Part shown: positions 26,781 through 35,233 of the stretch, one piece after another
Layout of the letters: every line of letters starts with the position of its first letter
Position numbering within the stretch: the first letter of the stretch is position 1
NCBI GenBank assembly: GCA_964531325.1
Contig: CAZHCW010000001.1
Location: 186,001 to 250,000, forward strand
DNA length: 64,000 nt
Reading direction: 5' to 3'
Origin: UTCHB3 sp964531325
GTDB lineage: Bacteria; Bacteroidota; Ignavibacteria; Ignavibacteriales; Ignavibacteriaceae
The notes under the pieces: model-generated
Told to the model about the DNA's origin: nothing
The model's input: the letters and a program-made list of their open reading frames with translations, nothing else
The model's database searches: none
Made by a program: the position numbers and the translations under genes

Positions 26781-27704
26781 CTAAACTCTTTCTGCTGCTC
26801 TAAGTTTACCACTTCTTGCTCTTCGGTTTTCGTGAATTTCCGCAATCGATGGTGATACCGGCTTCTTTGTAATGATCTTAAGAGTTTGTTCTTTGTTACA
26901 ATTGCAAACCGGAAAATTCGGCGGACAAATGCACCCCTTCTCTTCTTCCTTAAAAAAATCTTTTACAATTCTGTCTTCCAACGAGTGATATGTAAGTATC
27001 ACAATTCTTCCACCGGGTTTTAGAAGCGGAACCGACTCTTCAAGAAATTCTTTTAATGAATCGAGCTCTTTGTTAACAGCAATCCTTAAAGCTTGAAACA
27101 CCCTTGATAACCGTTTGAAAAGAAACCGTTGAGGAGTAACATCCTCAATCAGTTTGGCAAGATCTGTGGTGGTTTTAAACGGTTTAATTCTCCTCTGTTT
27201 TACAATAAGACTTGCTATGTATCCGCTCTGGATCTCCTCTCCATACTCGCGAAACAACTTTGCAAGGTCGTGCGCTTCTGCATTATTCACGATCTCGTGT
27301 GCAGCTATCCCCTCAGCCTTGTTCATTCTAAGGTCGAGAGGTGCTGTCATCCTGTATGAAAATCCCTCTTCCTCGTTGTCAAGTTGATAAGATGAAACTC
27401 CTAGATCTGCAAAAATGCCTGTAAAACCCTCTACAGACTCAAGTCGGGCTGCAACTCCAATTTTTGTAAAATTGAAATTGTAAAGTCTGACACGGCGGTC
27501 TTGAGAAAAATTTTCGAGGGATTGATTAAAAACGATTTGATCGAGGTCTGTGCCTATCAATAAAGCATTTGAACTTAGCTGATCGAGAAATCTTCTCGAA
27601 TGGCCGCCAAATCCAAAAGTACCATCAAAATATGCTCCGTCTTTGTCAGTAATTAGATATTCAACAGATTCTTTTAATAATACAGGGCTATGAAATTTGT
27701 CCAT
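26781..27704 (-). CDS. rsmH: 16S rRNA (cytosine-1402-N4)-methyltransferase RsmH
   Basis: This is a 307-residue SAM-dependent methyltransferase that modifies C1402 in the decoding centre of 16S rRNA. HSPVLLKESVEYL opens the protein. GTFGFGGHSRRFL (about residues 29-41) is the SAM motif, and ADLGVSSYQLD and TYHSLEDRIVKDFF near 237 are family signatures. A cysteine cluster CICPPNFPVCNC precedes the C-terminus. It overlaps mraZ by 17 nt at the start of the dcw cluster. Confidence 0.97.
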   Translation of the reverse strand: MDKFHSPVLLKESVEYLITDKDGAYFDGTFGFGGHSRRFLDQLSSNALLIGTDLDQIVFNQSLENFSQDRRVRLYNFNFTKIGVAARLESVEGFTGIFADLGVSSYQLDNEEEGFSYRMTAPLDLRMNKAEGIAAHEIVNNAEAHDLAKLFREYGEEIQSGYIASLIVKQRRIKPFKTTTDLAKLIEDVTPQRFLFKRLSRVFQALRIAVNKELDSLKEFLEESVPLLKPGGRIVILTYHSLEDRIVKDFFKEEEKGCICPPNFPVCNCNKEQTLKIITKKPVSPSIAEIHENRRARSGKLRAAERV

Positions 27705-28155
27705 TTATTTGCATCACATTTTCGGCAATGTCTTCAAAGCTGTCCAAAGAAGCCTTTTCATATTGCTCATAGATCACCGGATTCCAAAACTCAATTTTGT
27801 TTAATGAGCCGAGAATCAGCACATCTTTCTCAATTTTTGCATATTCAAGAAGATGTGGAGGAATTATCACCCGAGACTGACCATCCATGGTTTGCTCTTC
27901 AGCACTGTGAAGGAAGACTCTAATGAATCTTGCATGGTTCTTATTGTACTGGTTCAACTTCGAAAGATTTTCCTCGATCGTTGCAAATAAATCTTTAGGA
28001 AACAGATCTATACAATGACCTACCTCATCGAGACCCACACCCTTGGTAAGTACCAGGGTGTTCTCAGCAGCCGGACTGATAAACCGTTTCAGTTTCGATG
28101 GAATACTGATACGGTTTTTGGAGTCTAAATTGTGTAAAAAGTGTCCTTTGAACAC
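27688..28155 (-). CDS. mraZ: Transcriptional regulator MraZ
   Basis: The protein is 155 residues long from the GTG start. It is an AbrB-fold DNA-binding protein with two MraZ repeats (IDSKNRISIP-like: NLDSKNRISIPSKLKR near residue 9, and DGQSRVIIPPHLLEYA near 95). MraZ represses its own dcw operon. I chose GTG 28155 because the protein then opens VFKGHFLHNLDSKNR, the usual family start, with AAAAGGA eight bases upstream. A longer frame from 28215 would add 20 unrelated residues and would include operator sequence. Three MraZ boxes lie just upstream. Confidence 0.93.
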   Translation of the reverse strand: MFKGHFLHNLDSKNRISIPSKLKRFISPAAENTLVLTKGVGLDEVGHCIDLFPKDLFATIEENLSKLNQYNKNHARFIRVFLHSAEEQTMDGQSRVIIPPHLLEYAKIEKDVLILGSLNKIEFWNPVIYEQYEKASLDSFEDIAENVMQINGQIS

Positions 28156-28201
28156 TAAGGCGGTCCTTTTATTTGTTTTTGGGGTTTTTTGTGGGCAACT
28201 T

Positions 28202-28226
28202 ACCCACTTTTCCACACTTCACCCCA
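28202..28226 (-). promoter_or_regulatory. MraZ operator: three 10-bp-phased boxes
   Basis: On the minus strand TGGGG, TGTGG and TGGGT occur with exactly five bases between them (28226-28222, 28216-28212, 28206-28202). MraZ is known to bind direct TGGGN repeats separated by 5 bp upstream of its own gene, so this is a clear candidate for dcw autoregulation. An inverted half-box GCCCA lies one further period down. Confidence 0.85.
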
Positions 28227-28247
28227 AAACTTATTAAATTTTTCGCA

Positions 28248-28264
28248 AATAGTCAAGCATATTT
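28248..28264 (-). promoter_or_regulatory. Shared 17-mer upstream of mraZ (candidate -35 region)
   Basis: The plus-strand sequence AATAGTCAAGCATATTT is present here and, identically, at 39716-39732 upstream of the hydrogenase operon. Read in the gene direction it contains TTGACT, a good -35 element. No convincing -10 follows at the standard spacing, so the promoter reading is tentative. Confidence 0.35.
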
Positions 28265-28622
28265 GAAAAAAAATGAAAATAAATTTTTAAATGGGGTGTT
28301 TGTGCTATAAATTTGGTAAAACAATGAGGGGTAAATCTATAGTTGGAATGGTGTTATTCAATTTGTTGGAAGATGAATGGAGGTATTTAACCGCCGAGGA
28401 CGCAAAGGACGCAAAGAAAGTAGCGGAGAAGCCAAGTAGCAGAGTAGCAAGGGAACTATTAAACAGCTAAGAGCGCAAAGGACGCAAAGGGAGGAATAAT
28501 AAAGCCATCCTTGGAATTATTCCCTCTCTTACGGTTTTTCATTTTGCAGATGGCAATCGGGACGATTACCACCCCTGTCACTTACGGTTTTTCATCCGTA
28601 TGAATCAGTGAAACTATTAAAA
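28265..28622. other. Gene-free interval with non-coding repeat strings
   Basis: No gene is supported here. The interval starts AT-rich. It then carries a run built of GAGGACGCAAAGGACGCAAAG-like words (28394-28420, repeated at about 28471-28490). Such strings are common between genes in Bacteroidota-type genomes and are not coding. CTTACGGTTTTTCAT occurs twice (about 28527-28541 and 28577-28591). Confidence 0.6.
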
Positions 28623-28658
28623 ATTATTGGATTACTGCATTATTGGATTACTGCATTA
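28623..28658. repeat. Two tandem 16-nt units overlapping the rsmB stop
   Basis: ATTATTGGATTACTGC occurs twice in a row and is followed by ATTA. The rsmB stop codon (28648-28650) is inside the second unit. Related copies are at 1645-1680, where they supply the pglX stop, and at 44653-44693. Confidence 0.8.
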
Positions 28659-29859
28659 GTCTAACGAGTTTCGCCATATAAAATCCATCAAAGCCGGAAT
28701 CTGCCGGTGAGATCGTTTTCTCTTCGATTAGCTTAAATTGATCTTTGTGGGATTCAAGGAATTTTTTAATTTGTAATTCATTCTCAGAAGGAAGAATGCT
28801 GCATGTAACATATATTAACTTTCCTCCTTTCTTAACCATATTTGAGTAAGAAGAAAGTATCTCTGTCTGAATTTTAATCAGTTCTTCTATTCGCTCTTTT
28901 TTTAGTTTCCATTTGGCATCCGGATTCCTTCTGATAACACCAAGACCTGAGCATGGAACATCAAGCAAAACAAGATCGGCACTCTCTGCAAGTCGCTTTA
29001 TTACTTTGGTACTGTCAATAGCTTTAGTTTCGATGATTGAGATACCGTTTCTTTTTGATCGTTTTTTCAGCTCGATAAGTTTTCTTTCTTCAGTATCAAG
29101 ACAAAGTATCTTCCCTTTGTTTTTCATCAAAGCTGCCATGTGTAGAGATTTACCGCCGGCACCAGCGCATGCATCAATAACACGCATTCCCGGCTCCACC
29201 CCGGCGAAGTATGCAACATGTTGTGATGAAGCATCCTGTATCTCAAAAAAACCTTTTTTGAACTCATCAAGAAGAAAAAGATTTTTCCTTTCCTCCAGAA
29301 CCAAAGCATCAGGATTATGGGGAACTTCGATCGCTTTTATCTCTTGTTCAGCGAATTTTTCTTTAAGAAATTTTTTAGTGGTTTTTATGGTATTCACCCG
29401 GAGCACCACCTCAGCCTCCTTGTTAAGCGCATTCAATTCTTTCTCCCAGCGTGCTCCCAATTGCTGCTCCCCGAATTCGTCCAACCAGTCGGGTACCGAT
29501 TCTCTAATTTTTCGTGTTTGTTTTCCCTCTTCATATCTTTGGAGCAGTTTATCTTTTTTAAGGCCAACCTCCCCAAGCTGCGCCTCATCGCTGAGTCGGA
29601 CTATAAAAAGATATGCAGTAATGATCTTCCTGAATTGCTCCTCGTTTGTAGTGCCTGTAGAGGCTGCATAAGCGATCAGCCTTAAGTTCCGGATGATTTC
29701 GTAGGAGGTCTCAGCGATAAATTTTCGATCTCTCGCTCCCCATTTTGGATTGGTTTTCAGGATAAAATTGATCACAGAATCAGCATAACGATTCTCAAGT
29801 ATCGTACTTTTTATTATTCTTAATACTGCTTCTAACAGGTTGTTATGTATTCTTGCCAT
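28648..29859 (-). CDS. rsmB: RsmB-family 16S rRNA m5C methyltransferase
   Basis: This is a 403-residue protein with an N-terminal NusB-like helical domain (about residues 1-130) and a C-terminal Nop2/Sun methyltransferase domain. DACAGAGGKSLHMA is the SAM-binding motif. DVPCSGLGVIRRNPDAKW contains one catalytic cysteine, and VTCSILPSEN contains the second. RsmB methylates C967 of 16S rRNA in E. coli. The final residues MQ and the stop codon are formed by a 16-nt dispersed repeat. The gene is separated from the dcw cluster by 490 bases with no other gene. Confidence 0.9.
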   Translation of the reverse strand: MARIHNNLLEAVLRIIKSTILENRYADSVINFILKTNPKWGARDRKFIAETSYEIIRNLRLIAYAASTGTTNEEQFRKIITAYLFIVRLSDEAQLGEVGLKKDKLLQRYEEGKQTRKIRESVPDWLDEFGEQQLGARWEKELNALNKEAEVVLRVNTIKTTKKFLKEKFAEQEIKAIEVPHNPDALVLEERKNLFLLDEFKKGFFEIQDASSQHVAYFAGVEPGMRVIDACAGAGGKSLHMAALMKNKGKILCLDTEERKLIELKKRSKRNGISIIETKAIDSTKVIKRLAESADLVLLDVPCSGLGVIRRNPDAKWKLKKERIEELIKIQTEILSSYSNMVKKGGKLIYVTCSILPSENELQIKKFLESHKDQFKLIEEKTISPADSGFDGFYMAKLVRLMQ

Positions 29860-29961
29860 CTTTTAGTCGTTTTTACCGCGGTTTATGTGATCACTTCACA
29901 ATCAAAAATAAATTAAATTTAGGCTGTAAATTTACAAGAATAACAACAAGAAGCAGAATTT

Positions 29962-30132
29962 ATGCAAAAACCCGGAAGATACCTTGGTCTCTCACTCGCC
30001 GCAGGAATAATCCTCTCGATGATTATTACAAAACAGGTCGGTAATGGCTTTGCCGTGGCAGTTGCTGTAATGGGTATCTCTCTTTTAGTCGGGTTGTTGT
30101 TCGAGTACTATAAATATATGAGGAATAAATGA
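29962..30132 (+). CDS. Small two-helix membrane protein
   Basis: This 56-residue protein starts MQKPGRYLGLSLAAG, has two hydrophobic segments (about residues 8-22 and 28-48) and ends in a basic tail (YYKYMRNK). Its stop codon overlaps the ATG of the next gene in an ATGA arrangement, so the two are translationally coupled. AGAAG precedes the start. I do not recognise the family. Coupling to a lipoprotein peptidase suggests an envelope role (inference). Confidence 0.7.
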   Translation: MQKPGRYLGLSLAAGIILSMIITKQVGNGFAVAVAVMGISLLVGLLFEYYKYMRNK

Positions 30133-30842
30133 CCGGTTGGATATTAAAACTGTCTCTTTCACTTCTGCTGATCTCATGCTCACCTGCAACTGAAAGACCT
30201 GCCACTACATCAAAAGTTGTCTTGGAAGACTCAACTTTTGAAACACATATTGCAAAAAAAGACAGTTTGGATGAAGCGAAAGACTTTTTAGCCAGTGAAT
30301 TAAAGTCGCTGGTGGATCTAAAAATCATCAATAAGATAAAAAGTGACAAACTTGCAGAGATACTTACTGCTGTAAAAGTGGAGTTTCTCAACCAGAATGG
30401 CAACAGAAAAGAAGCCTTTTTAATAGTTCATAAAGAAGTTGCAACTCAAATCAGGTCAATATTTACCGAATTGGCAGATTCGGGATTTGTAATCGATAAA
30501 ATAGAACCAATGAGTAAGTATAAATGGTCGGACGACAGTTCGATGGTTTATAACAATACCTCATGTTTTAACTATCGTTTGGTTTCCGGAACCCGGAGCA
30601 TGAGTAAACATGCCTACGGTCTTGCCCTCGATATCAATCCCTTTTGGAACCCGTTTGTGTCCGGCAAAAGAGTATCACCAAAAGGAGCAAAATATGATAT
30701 CACCAAAAATGGCACAATCCACAGAAAAGCACTGATCTATAAAATCTTTATCAAAAATGGTTGGAAATGGGGCGGTGACTGGAAGCCGTATCAGGACTAC
30801 CAACATTTTTTTAATGATAAAATCAAGGTTAAAACTTTTTAA
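30129..30842 (+). CDS. M15-type (VanY/endolysin-like) peptidase lipoprotein
   Basis: This is a 237-residue protein with a lipoprotein signal peptide: the lipobox LLISCS puts the lipidated Cys near residue 17. The C-terminal domain has the zinc-peptidase pattern of family M15: SKHAYGLALDIN (His and Asp ligands, near residue 161) and WGGDWKPYQDYQHF (final His ligand, near 219). Such enzymes cut D-Ala-D-Ala or L-Ala-D-Glu bonds in peptidoglycan. It is coupled to the small membrane protein just upstream. The substrate is not determinable from sequence. Confidence 0.82.
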   Translation: MTGWILKLSLSLLLISCSPATERPATTSKVVLEDSTFETHIAKKDSLDEAKDFLASELKSLVDLKIINKIKSDKLAEILTAVKVEFLNQNGNRKEAFLIVHKEVATQIRSIFTELADSGFVIDKIEPMSKYKWSDDSSMVYNNTSCFNYRLVSGTRSMSKHAYGLALDINPFWNPFVSGKRVSPKGAKYDITKNGTIHRKALIYKIFIKNGWKWGGDWKPYQDYQHFFNDKIKVKTF

Positions 30843-30876
30843 TTTTATATTTAAGTGTTTGATTAATTAAACTTAC

Positions 30877-30903
30877 CTATCTGATTTTTGAAAAACCAGA
30901 TAG
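30877..30903. terminator. Hairpin between convergent genes
   Basis: CTATCTG pairs with CAGATAG across an inner TTTTT/AAAAA stem with a single mismatch. It lies 34 bases after the peptidase stop and 66 bases before the stop of the convergent DUF3365 gene. No strong T-run follows on either strand, so its efficiency is uncertain. Confidence 0.5.
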
Positions 30904-30968
30904 ACCATATTACTGAATGTTAAACTTTAATATATTTAAAAAAGTTTTAACCCCGGATAATGCAATTT

Positions 30969-31559
30969 TTAAAATTTCATTTTTACTGTTACCAATCCCC
31001 TTAGATCACCCGGTTTAAAATTTACAGCCTTATCGTCAGGGTATTTTTCAGCTATTAACTTCTTGATATTACCTGGGATTTGATCTTCGGTACCGTGACA
31101 GACTACACATTCTTCAGCCAAAAGAATTGGTTTAGCCAGATGTAATGTCTTGCTGTTTGCTGTTCTCTCCACTCTAAAGAAAACTGTGTCTTTATTGAAG
31201 TTATCTGCTTTCATCATGTTTTCACATTCTTTAAGCCACATTACTTCCGCCTCATCAGGAACATTTGCTTCATTTCTGTTCATAAAAGATACTCTTCTAA
31301 CTTCCATTCCTTTTTTAGCAGAGTAGTTTTTAGCAAATTCCTGAGCTGTATCTGAACAAACATTTAATGCACTCTCAGGACCACCTTTCTTCATTTCTGC
31401 CACCAAAATAGACTTTAATTCTTTCATGAATTCTCCGGCAGCTTTACCGGCAACCATTTTTACTTCCTCAAGTTTAACATCCTTTTTAGGTTCCACCTTT
31501 TTAACACAACCGGTGAAAACCAAAACGGAAACAAACAAAAGCAGAATTACTCTTCGCAT
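30969..31559 (-). CDS. DUF3365 haem-binding lipoprotein
   Basis: This 196-residue protein has a lipoprotein signal (LVFTGC, lipidated Cys near residue 18) and a domain of the DUF3365/Tll0287-like type. It carries one c-type haem motif, CVVCH, near residue 148. Such domains are periplasmic haem sensors or electron carriers. I chose ATG 31559 because GGAG lies five bases upstream; a longer frame would need a TTG start at 31580. It lies directly beyond the terminator of the hydrogenase operon, so it is probably a separate transcription unit. Confidence 0.8.
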   Translation of the reverse strand: MRRVILLLFVSVLVFTGCVKKVEPKKDVKLEEVKMVAGKAAGEFMKELKSILVAEMKKGGPESALNVCSDTAQEFAKNYSAKKGMEVRRVSFMNRNEANVPDEAEVMWLKECENMMKADNFNKDTVFFRVERTANSKTLHLAKPILLAEECVVCHGTEDQIPGNIKKLIAEKYPDDKAVNFKPGDLRGLVTVKMKF

Positions 31560-31589
31560 TTTTACTCCTTTTTTAATCAATTAGATGCT

Positions 31590-31630
31590 TTAAAAACAAA
31601 AGAGGTTGCTTTAGTAAAAAAACAACCTCT
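31590..31630 (-). terminator. Terminator of the hydrogenase operon
   Basis: On the minus strand AGAGGTTG pairs perfectly with CAACCTCT across a 14-base loop and is followed by TTTGTTTTT. It lies about 20 bases after the stop of the catalytic hydrogenase gene. This is the clearest intrinsic terminator in the window. Confidence 0.85.
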
Positions 31631-31650
31631 AAATTAACATAATGAAACTA

Positions 31651-33528
31651 TCAGAGGATGAATTTGCCTCGTTTAGTGTAGTGAGTATGCAGAAGTTCGT
31701 GAGACTTGTGACTGCATGGACCCTCCGGAATAAACTTGGCATAAAAATCAGCAACATGACTGTTTTCATGAGACTTTCTTACGGGAAGTGTCTCTTCTTC
31801 AGCGTATATTGCTTTTGCTCTTGCTTTTCTTATCTTTTCGTTTGTAGGAACAGGTTGACCACCACCACCAAGACAGCCACCGGGGCATGCCATGATTTCG
31901 ATGAAGTGTACATCGTAGAGTTCTCCGGCTTTAAGCAATTCCATTACTTTCTTTGCATTTGCCGTACCATGTGCAACGATGAACTTTAGTTCCACACCGT
32001 CGAGGAATGACCAGTCGGGCACACAATTTTCAAGCACTACAGATGATTGCTTCACTCCTTCAAAGCCTCTGACGGCCTCTATACGAAGTTTCTCAAATGG
32101 AACTTCACGCCCAGTGACCAGTTCGTAAACTGTTCTCAGAGCAGCTTCCATTACACCACCCGTGGCACCGAAGATAAGCCCTGCTCCCGAACCGAGACCA
32201 AAAGGATTATCAAAATCTGATTTAGGAAGTGAAGGGAGTTTCATACCGGCTTCCTTTATCATCATTGCCATTTCACGGGCTGTGAGACCATAATCAACAT
32301 CTTTGTAACCAGAAGCATCCATCTCGGGACGGTTGCACTCGAATTTCTTTGCGGAGCATGGCATCAAAGCAACACTTACGATATCTTTGGGATCGATACC
32401 TGCTTGCTCAGCATAAAATGTCTTTATAATCGTTCCAAACATCTGCTGTGGTGATTTTGCAGAAGAAAGATGATCCAGATATTCCGGATAAAAATGTTCG
32501 ATATATTTAACCCATCCCGGTGAACACGAAGTAAACTGGGGCAGTTTTACCGATTCATCTCCGTCAACAACAGCTTTTTTAATCCTGGTGAGCAACTCAG
32601 TGCCCTCTTCCATGATTGTTAAATCGGCTGTGAAGTTAGTGTCGAATACCTTATCAAAACCAATTCTTTTGATTGCAGTATTTAACTCTCTGGTTAAAGA
32701 GATACCCGGTTCCAGTCCAAATTCTTCACCAATTGCAGCACGAGGAGATGGGGCTGTCTGAATAACCACATGTTTTGTGGGGTCTTCAATTGCTCTCCAA
32801 ATCTCATCCGATGGATCATTTGCGTAAAGTGCGCCGGTTGGGCAGCGGTTGATACATTGCCCGCAGTTGATACAAACCACTTCTGCAAGAGGTTTTGCCA
32901 TAAATGTATCGATATGAGTTTCGGCACCCCTGCCAATGGCTTCGAGGCAACCAACTTCCTGAAGATCGATGCATGTTCTCACACATCTGCGACAGTTTAC
33001 ACATTTATCCATATCACGGATTACTGAGTAAGATGACCTGTCAACCGGATATTTGCTCACATTGTCGTGACCAAACATGTAGGAATCGACACCCATTTCT
33101 TTAGCCAGATCTTGAAGTTCACAATTACCGTTTTTTACACAAGCATAACACTCACCAACATGCTCACTTAAAAGCAGTTCCATGATGTGTTTTCTCGCTT
33201 TTCTAACAGCAATTGTTGAAGTTTTAACTTTTAGTGGAGCTGTGATAGGGAATGCACAAGAGGCTTGCAGCGTTCTCATTCCTTCAACATCAACCAGGCA
33301 AAGCCGGCAATGCCCTCCAATTCCCAAATCTTCATGGGCGCAAAGGGTTGGAATGTAGATATCTGACATACGGCATGCTTCGAGTATCGTGGTACCAAAT
33401 GGTACGCTCATTGTTTTACTGTTAATTTGCACCGTTACAGTGCCACCGATAGTGTCCACATTTTCAGGAGCACTTGGAACATAAGGTTTCTGACTGATGG
33501 GAGCACGCGATGTTTTTAAATGCTTCAT
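31651..33528 (-). CDS. hndD: [FeFe] hydrogenase catalytic subunit (HndD/HydA type)
   Basis: This is a 625-residue NAD(P)-linked [FeFe] hydrogenase. It has a plant-type [2Fe-2S] domain (CRLCLV near residue 75), a His/Cys [4Fe-4S] region and two [4Fe-4S] clusters (CVNCRRCVRTC, CINCGQCINRCP). The H-cluster motifs are all intact: TSCSPGW, MPCSAKK and MACPGGCLGGGGQP. A small-subunit domain at the C-terminus ends LLHTHYTKR. With the NuoE- and NuoF-like neighbours it forms an electron-bifurcating or NADH-dependent hydrogenase. No maturation genes (hydE, hydF, hydG) are in the window. Confidence 0.96.
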   Translation of the reverse strand: MKHLKTSRAPISQKPYVPSAPENVDTIGGTVTVQINSKTMSVPFGTTILEACRMSDIYIPTLCAHEDLGIGGHCRLCLVDVEGMRTLQASCAFPITAPLKVKTSTIAVRKARKHIMELLLSEHVGECYACVKNGNCELQDLAKEMGVDSYMFGHDNVSKYPVDRSSYSVIRDMDKCVNCRRCVRTCIDLQEVGCLEAIGRGAETHIDTFMAKPLAEVVCINCGQCINRCPTGALYANDPSDEIWRAIEDPTKHVVIQTAPSPRAAIGEEFGLEPGISLTRELNTAIKRIGFDKVFDTNFTADLTIMEEGTELLTRIKKAVVDGDESVKLPQFTSCSPGWVKYIEHFYPEYLDHLSSAKSPQQMFGTIIKTFYAEQAGIDPKDIVSVALMPCSAKKFECNRPEMDASGYKDVDYGLTAREMAMMIKEAGMKLPSLPKSDFDNPFGLGSGAGLIFGATGGVMEAALRTVYELVTGREVPFEKLRIEAVRGFEGVKQSSVVLENCVPDWSFLDGVELKFIVAHGTANAKKVMELLKAGELYDVHFIEIMACPGGCLGGGGQPVPTNEKIRKARAKAIYAEEETLPVRKSHENSHVADFYAKFIPEGPCSHKSHELLHTHYTKRGKFIL

Positions 33529-34742
33529 TTATAGACTCCATCACTTTTGGAATGAAATATTTCTTCTTTAAAGTCCTCGAGAATCGAGAGGAATGGATTA
33601 GGACTGCTCTGACCCAATCCGCACTTTGAAGCAACTTTCATTGTCTCGCCGAGTTCTTTCAGATTGTTAATATGGGTGAATGTGTATTGATTTTTTTCGA
33701 TCATCTCTACACCCTCGAGCAGTTTCTGATTTCCGATTCTACACGGCGTGCACTGTCCACAAGACTCTTCAACAAAAAATTCCATAAAATTTTTGAGAAT
33801 ATGGAGCATATTCCTCGATTCATTGAAGATCATTATTGAACCACCTGTTGCAGCATCTTCATAAGCTAGCTTTCTGTCGAATTTTGACTTTGGAATACAA
33901 ACTCCCGATGCGCCACCCACCTGGACGGCTTTTGTATTCTGTGCACCAACTTTTGCCAGAAGTTCATTTATTGAGATGCCCCAGTTCAGTTCATAAACAC
34001 CCGGTTTCTCACAATCTCCCGAGATGGAAAAGAGTTTCGATCCGGAAGAAGAAGAGGTTCCTCTCTCAGCATATTTTTCTCCCCCCATCAAGATGATATG
34101 AGGAACTGCCCCGAGAGTTTCAACATTGTTTACCGTAGTGGGAGCACCACATAGACCTGTGTTCACAGGGTATGGAGGTCTGTTTCTTGGCTCACCTCTT
34201 TGACCTTCGAGTGATTCTATGAGAGCAGTCTCCTCACCACAAACATAAGCACCTGCTCCCATAACAATCGAAATATCAAAGTTAAAACCTTCTTTACCGC
34301 AGATATTTTCACCGAGGAGGTTTTTTTGTCTCATTTCATTTAGACAATCTTCAAGAAATTGTCGCATATAAACATATTCACCTCTCAGGTAAATGTAACC
34401 GTGAGATGCTCCCACAGTATATCCACCAACTACCATTCCATCAAGTATCAGAAAGGGAGCATTCATCAGGAGCACGCGGTCTTTAAAAGTACCGGGTTCA
34501 CCTTCATCGGCGTTACAGATGATAAATTTATCTGCTCCGGTGGCTGCTGCCACAAGCATCCATTTTGTGGAGGTTGGGAAACCTGCTCCGCCTCTCCCTT
34601 TAAGTTTGGAAGCTTTCAATTCAAAAAGGATGTCATCCCTTCCCATTTCCAGGGCTTTTTTAATTGCGGAACCTGCTTTATAATTCGAGAAAAGGAGACT
34701 CGATTCGTGTATTGTATTACTTATATCATTATACATTTTCAT
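33525..34742 (-). CDS. hndC: NuoF-like flavoprotein subunit of hydrogenase
   Basis: This is a 405-residue flavoprotein with the NADH/FMN-binding loop GRGGAGFP (near residue 50), the FMN-binding ICNADEGEPGTFKDR segment and a [4Fe-4S] motif CGQCTPCR near residue 332. It is shorter than Thermotoga or Desulfovibrio subunits of this type: it lacks both an N-terminal thioredoxin-like ferredoxin domain and C-terminal [4Fe-4S] ferredoxins. A 4-nt overlap couples it to the catalytic subunit and 6 nt separate it from the NuoE-like gene. Confidence 0.93.
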   Translation of the reverse strand: MKMYNDISNTIHESSLLFSNYKAGSAIKKALEMGRDDILFELKASKLKGRGGAGFPTSTKWMLVAAATGADKFIICNADEGEPGTFKDRVLLMNAPFLILDGMVVGGYTVGASHGYIYLRGEYVYMRQFLEDCLNEMRQKNLLGENICGKEGFNFDISIVMGAGAYVCGEETALIESLEGQRGEPRNRPPYPVNTGLCGAPTTVNNVETLGAVPHIILMGGEKYAERGTSSSSGSKLFSISGDCEKPGVYELNWGISINELLAKVGAQNTKAVQVGGASGVCIPKSKFDRKLAYEDAATGGSIMIFNESRNMLHILKNFMEFFVEESCGQCTPCRIGNQKLLEGVEMIEKNQYTFTHINNLKELGETMKVASKCGLGQSSPNPFLSILEDFKEEIFHSKSDGVYK

Positions 34743-34748
34743 CTCTCC

Positions 34749-35222
34749 TTACTTGATCTCTTTAAGAATTGAACAGGCTTTTTCGGGATCCAATTTTGTG
34801 TAAACTCTGTCGTTCACAATCATTGCCGGTCCCTGATCGCACATTCCCAAACAGTTGGTAAATTCGAGAGTAATCTTTTGATCTTTGCTGGTTTCACCAA
34901 ACTTCATCCCCAGCTCACGCTCAATAGCCTTTTCGATCTGGCATTTTCCGGCCATATCACAGATTATTGTTCTGCACAAACGGACGATATTTCTCCCTTT
35001 TGGCTGATCGTTAAGGAAGGAATAAAAGGAAATTACTCCATAAACTTCAACCGGATGAATATCGAGAACACGAGCGACTTCCTGCTGAGCAAAATCGGGG
35101 ATATGATTATATTTTTCCTGGATGTACTCAAGCAAAGGCATGAGAGCTGTTCTATGGAAGTTGTATTGACCGGCAAAGAGTTCGATCTCTTCGGTAAGAT
35201 TGTTTTTTTCAATTGCTAACAT
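34749..35222 (-). CDS. hndA: NuoE-like [2Fe-2S] subunit of hydrogenase
   Basis: This is a 157-residue thioredoxin-like ferredoxin. The helical N-terminal part contains YIQEKYNHIPDFAQ. The [2Fe-2S] ligands are the pair CRTIIC near residue 82 and the pair CLGMC near residue 129. This subunit mediates electron flow between the flavoprotein and the other clusters. It leads the catalytic part of the operon and lies 11 nt after a receiver-domain gene. Confidence 0.93.
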   Translation of the reverse strand: MLAIEKNNLTEEIELFAGQYNFHRTALMPLLEYIQEKYNHIPDFAQQEVARVLDIHPVEVYGVISFYSFLNDQPKGRNIVRLCRTIICDMAGKCQIEKAIERELGMKFGETSKDQKITLEFTNCLGMCDQGPAMIVNDRVYTKLDPEKACSILKEIK

Positions 35223-35233
35223 ATATATACCTC

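Noticed and set aside
28391..28490. Possible gene or regulatory RNA in the GACGCAAAGGACGCAAAG region
   Set aside because: Low-complexity strings of this type are common between genes in this phylum; no open frame, stem or promoter was seen.
28913..29671. 252-codon plus-strand frame
   Set aside because: It is wholly antisense to rsmB, a confident gene, and has no recognisable domain.
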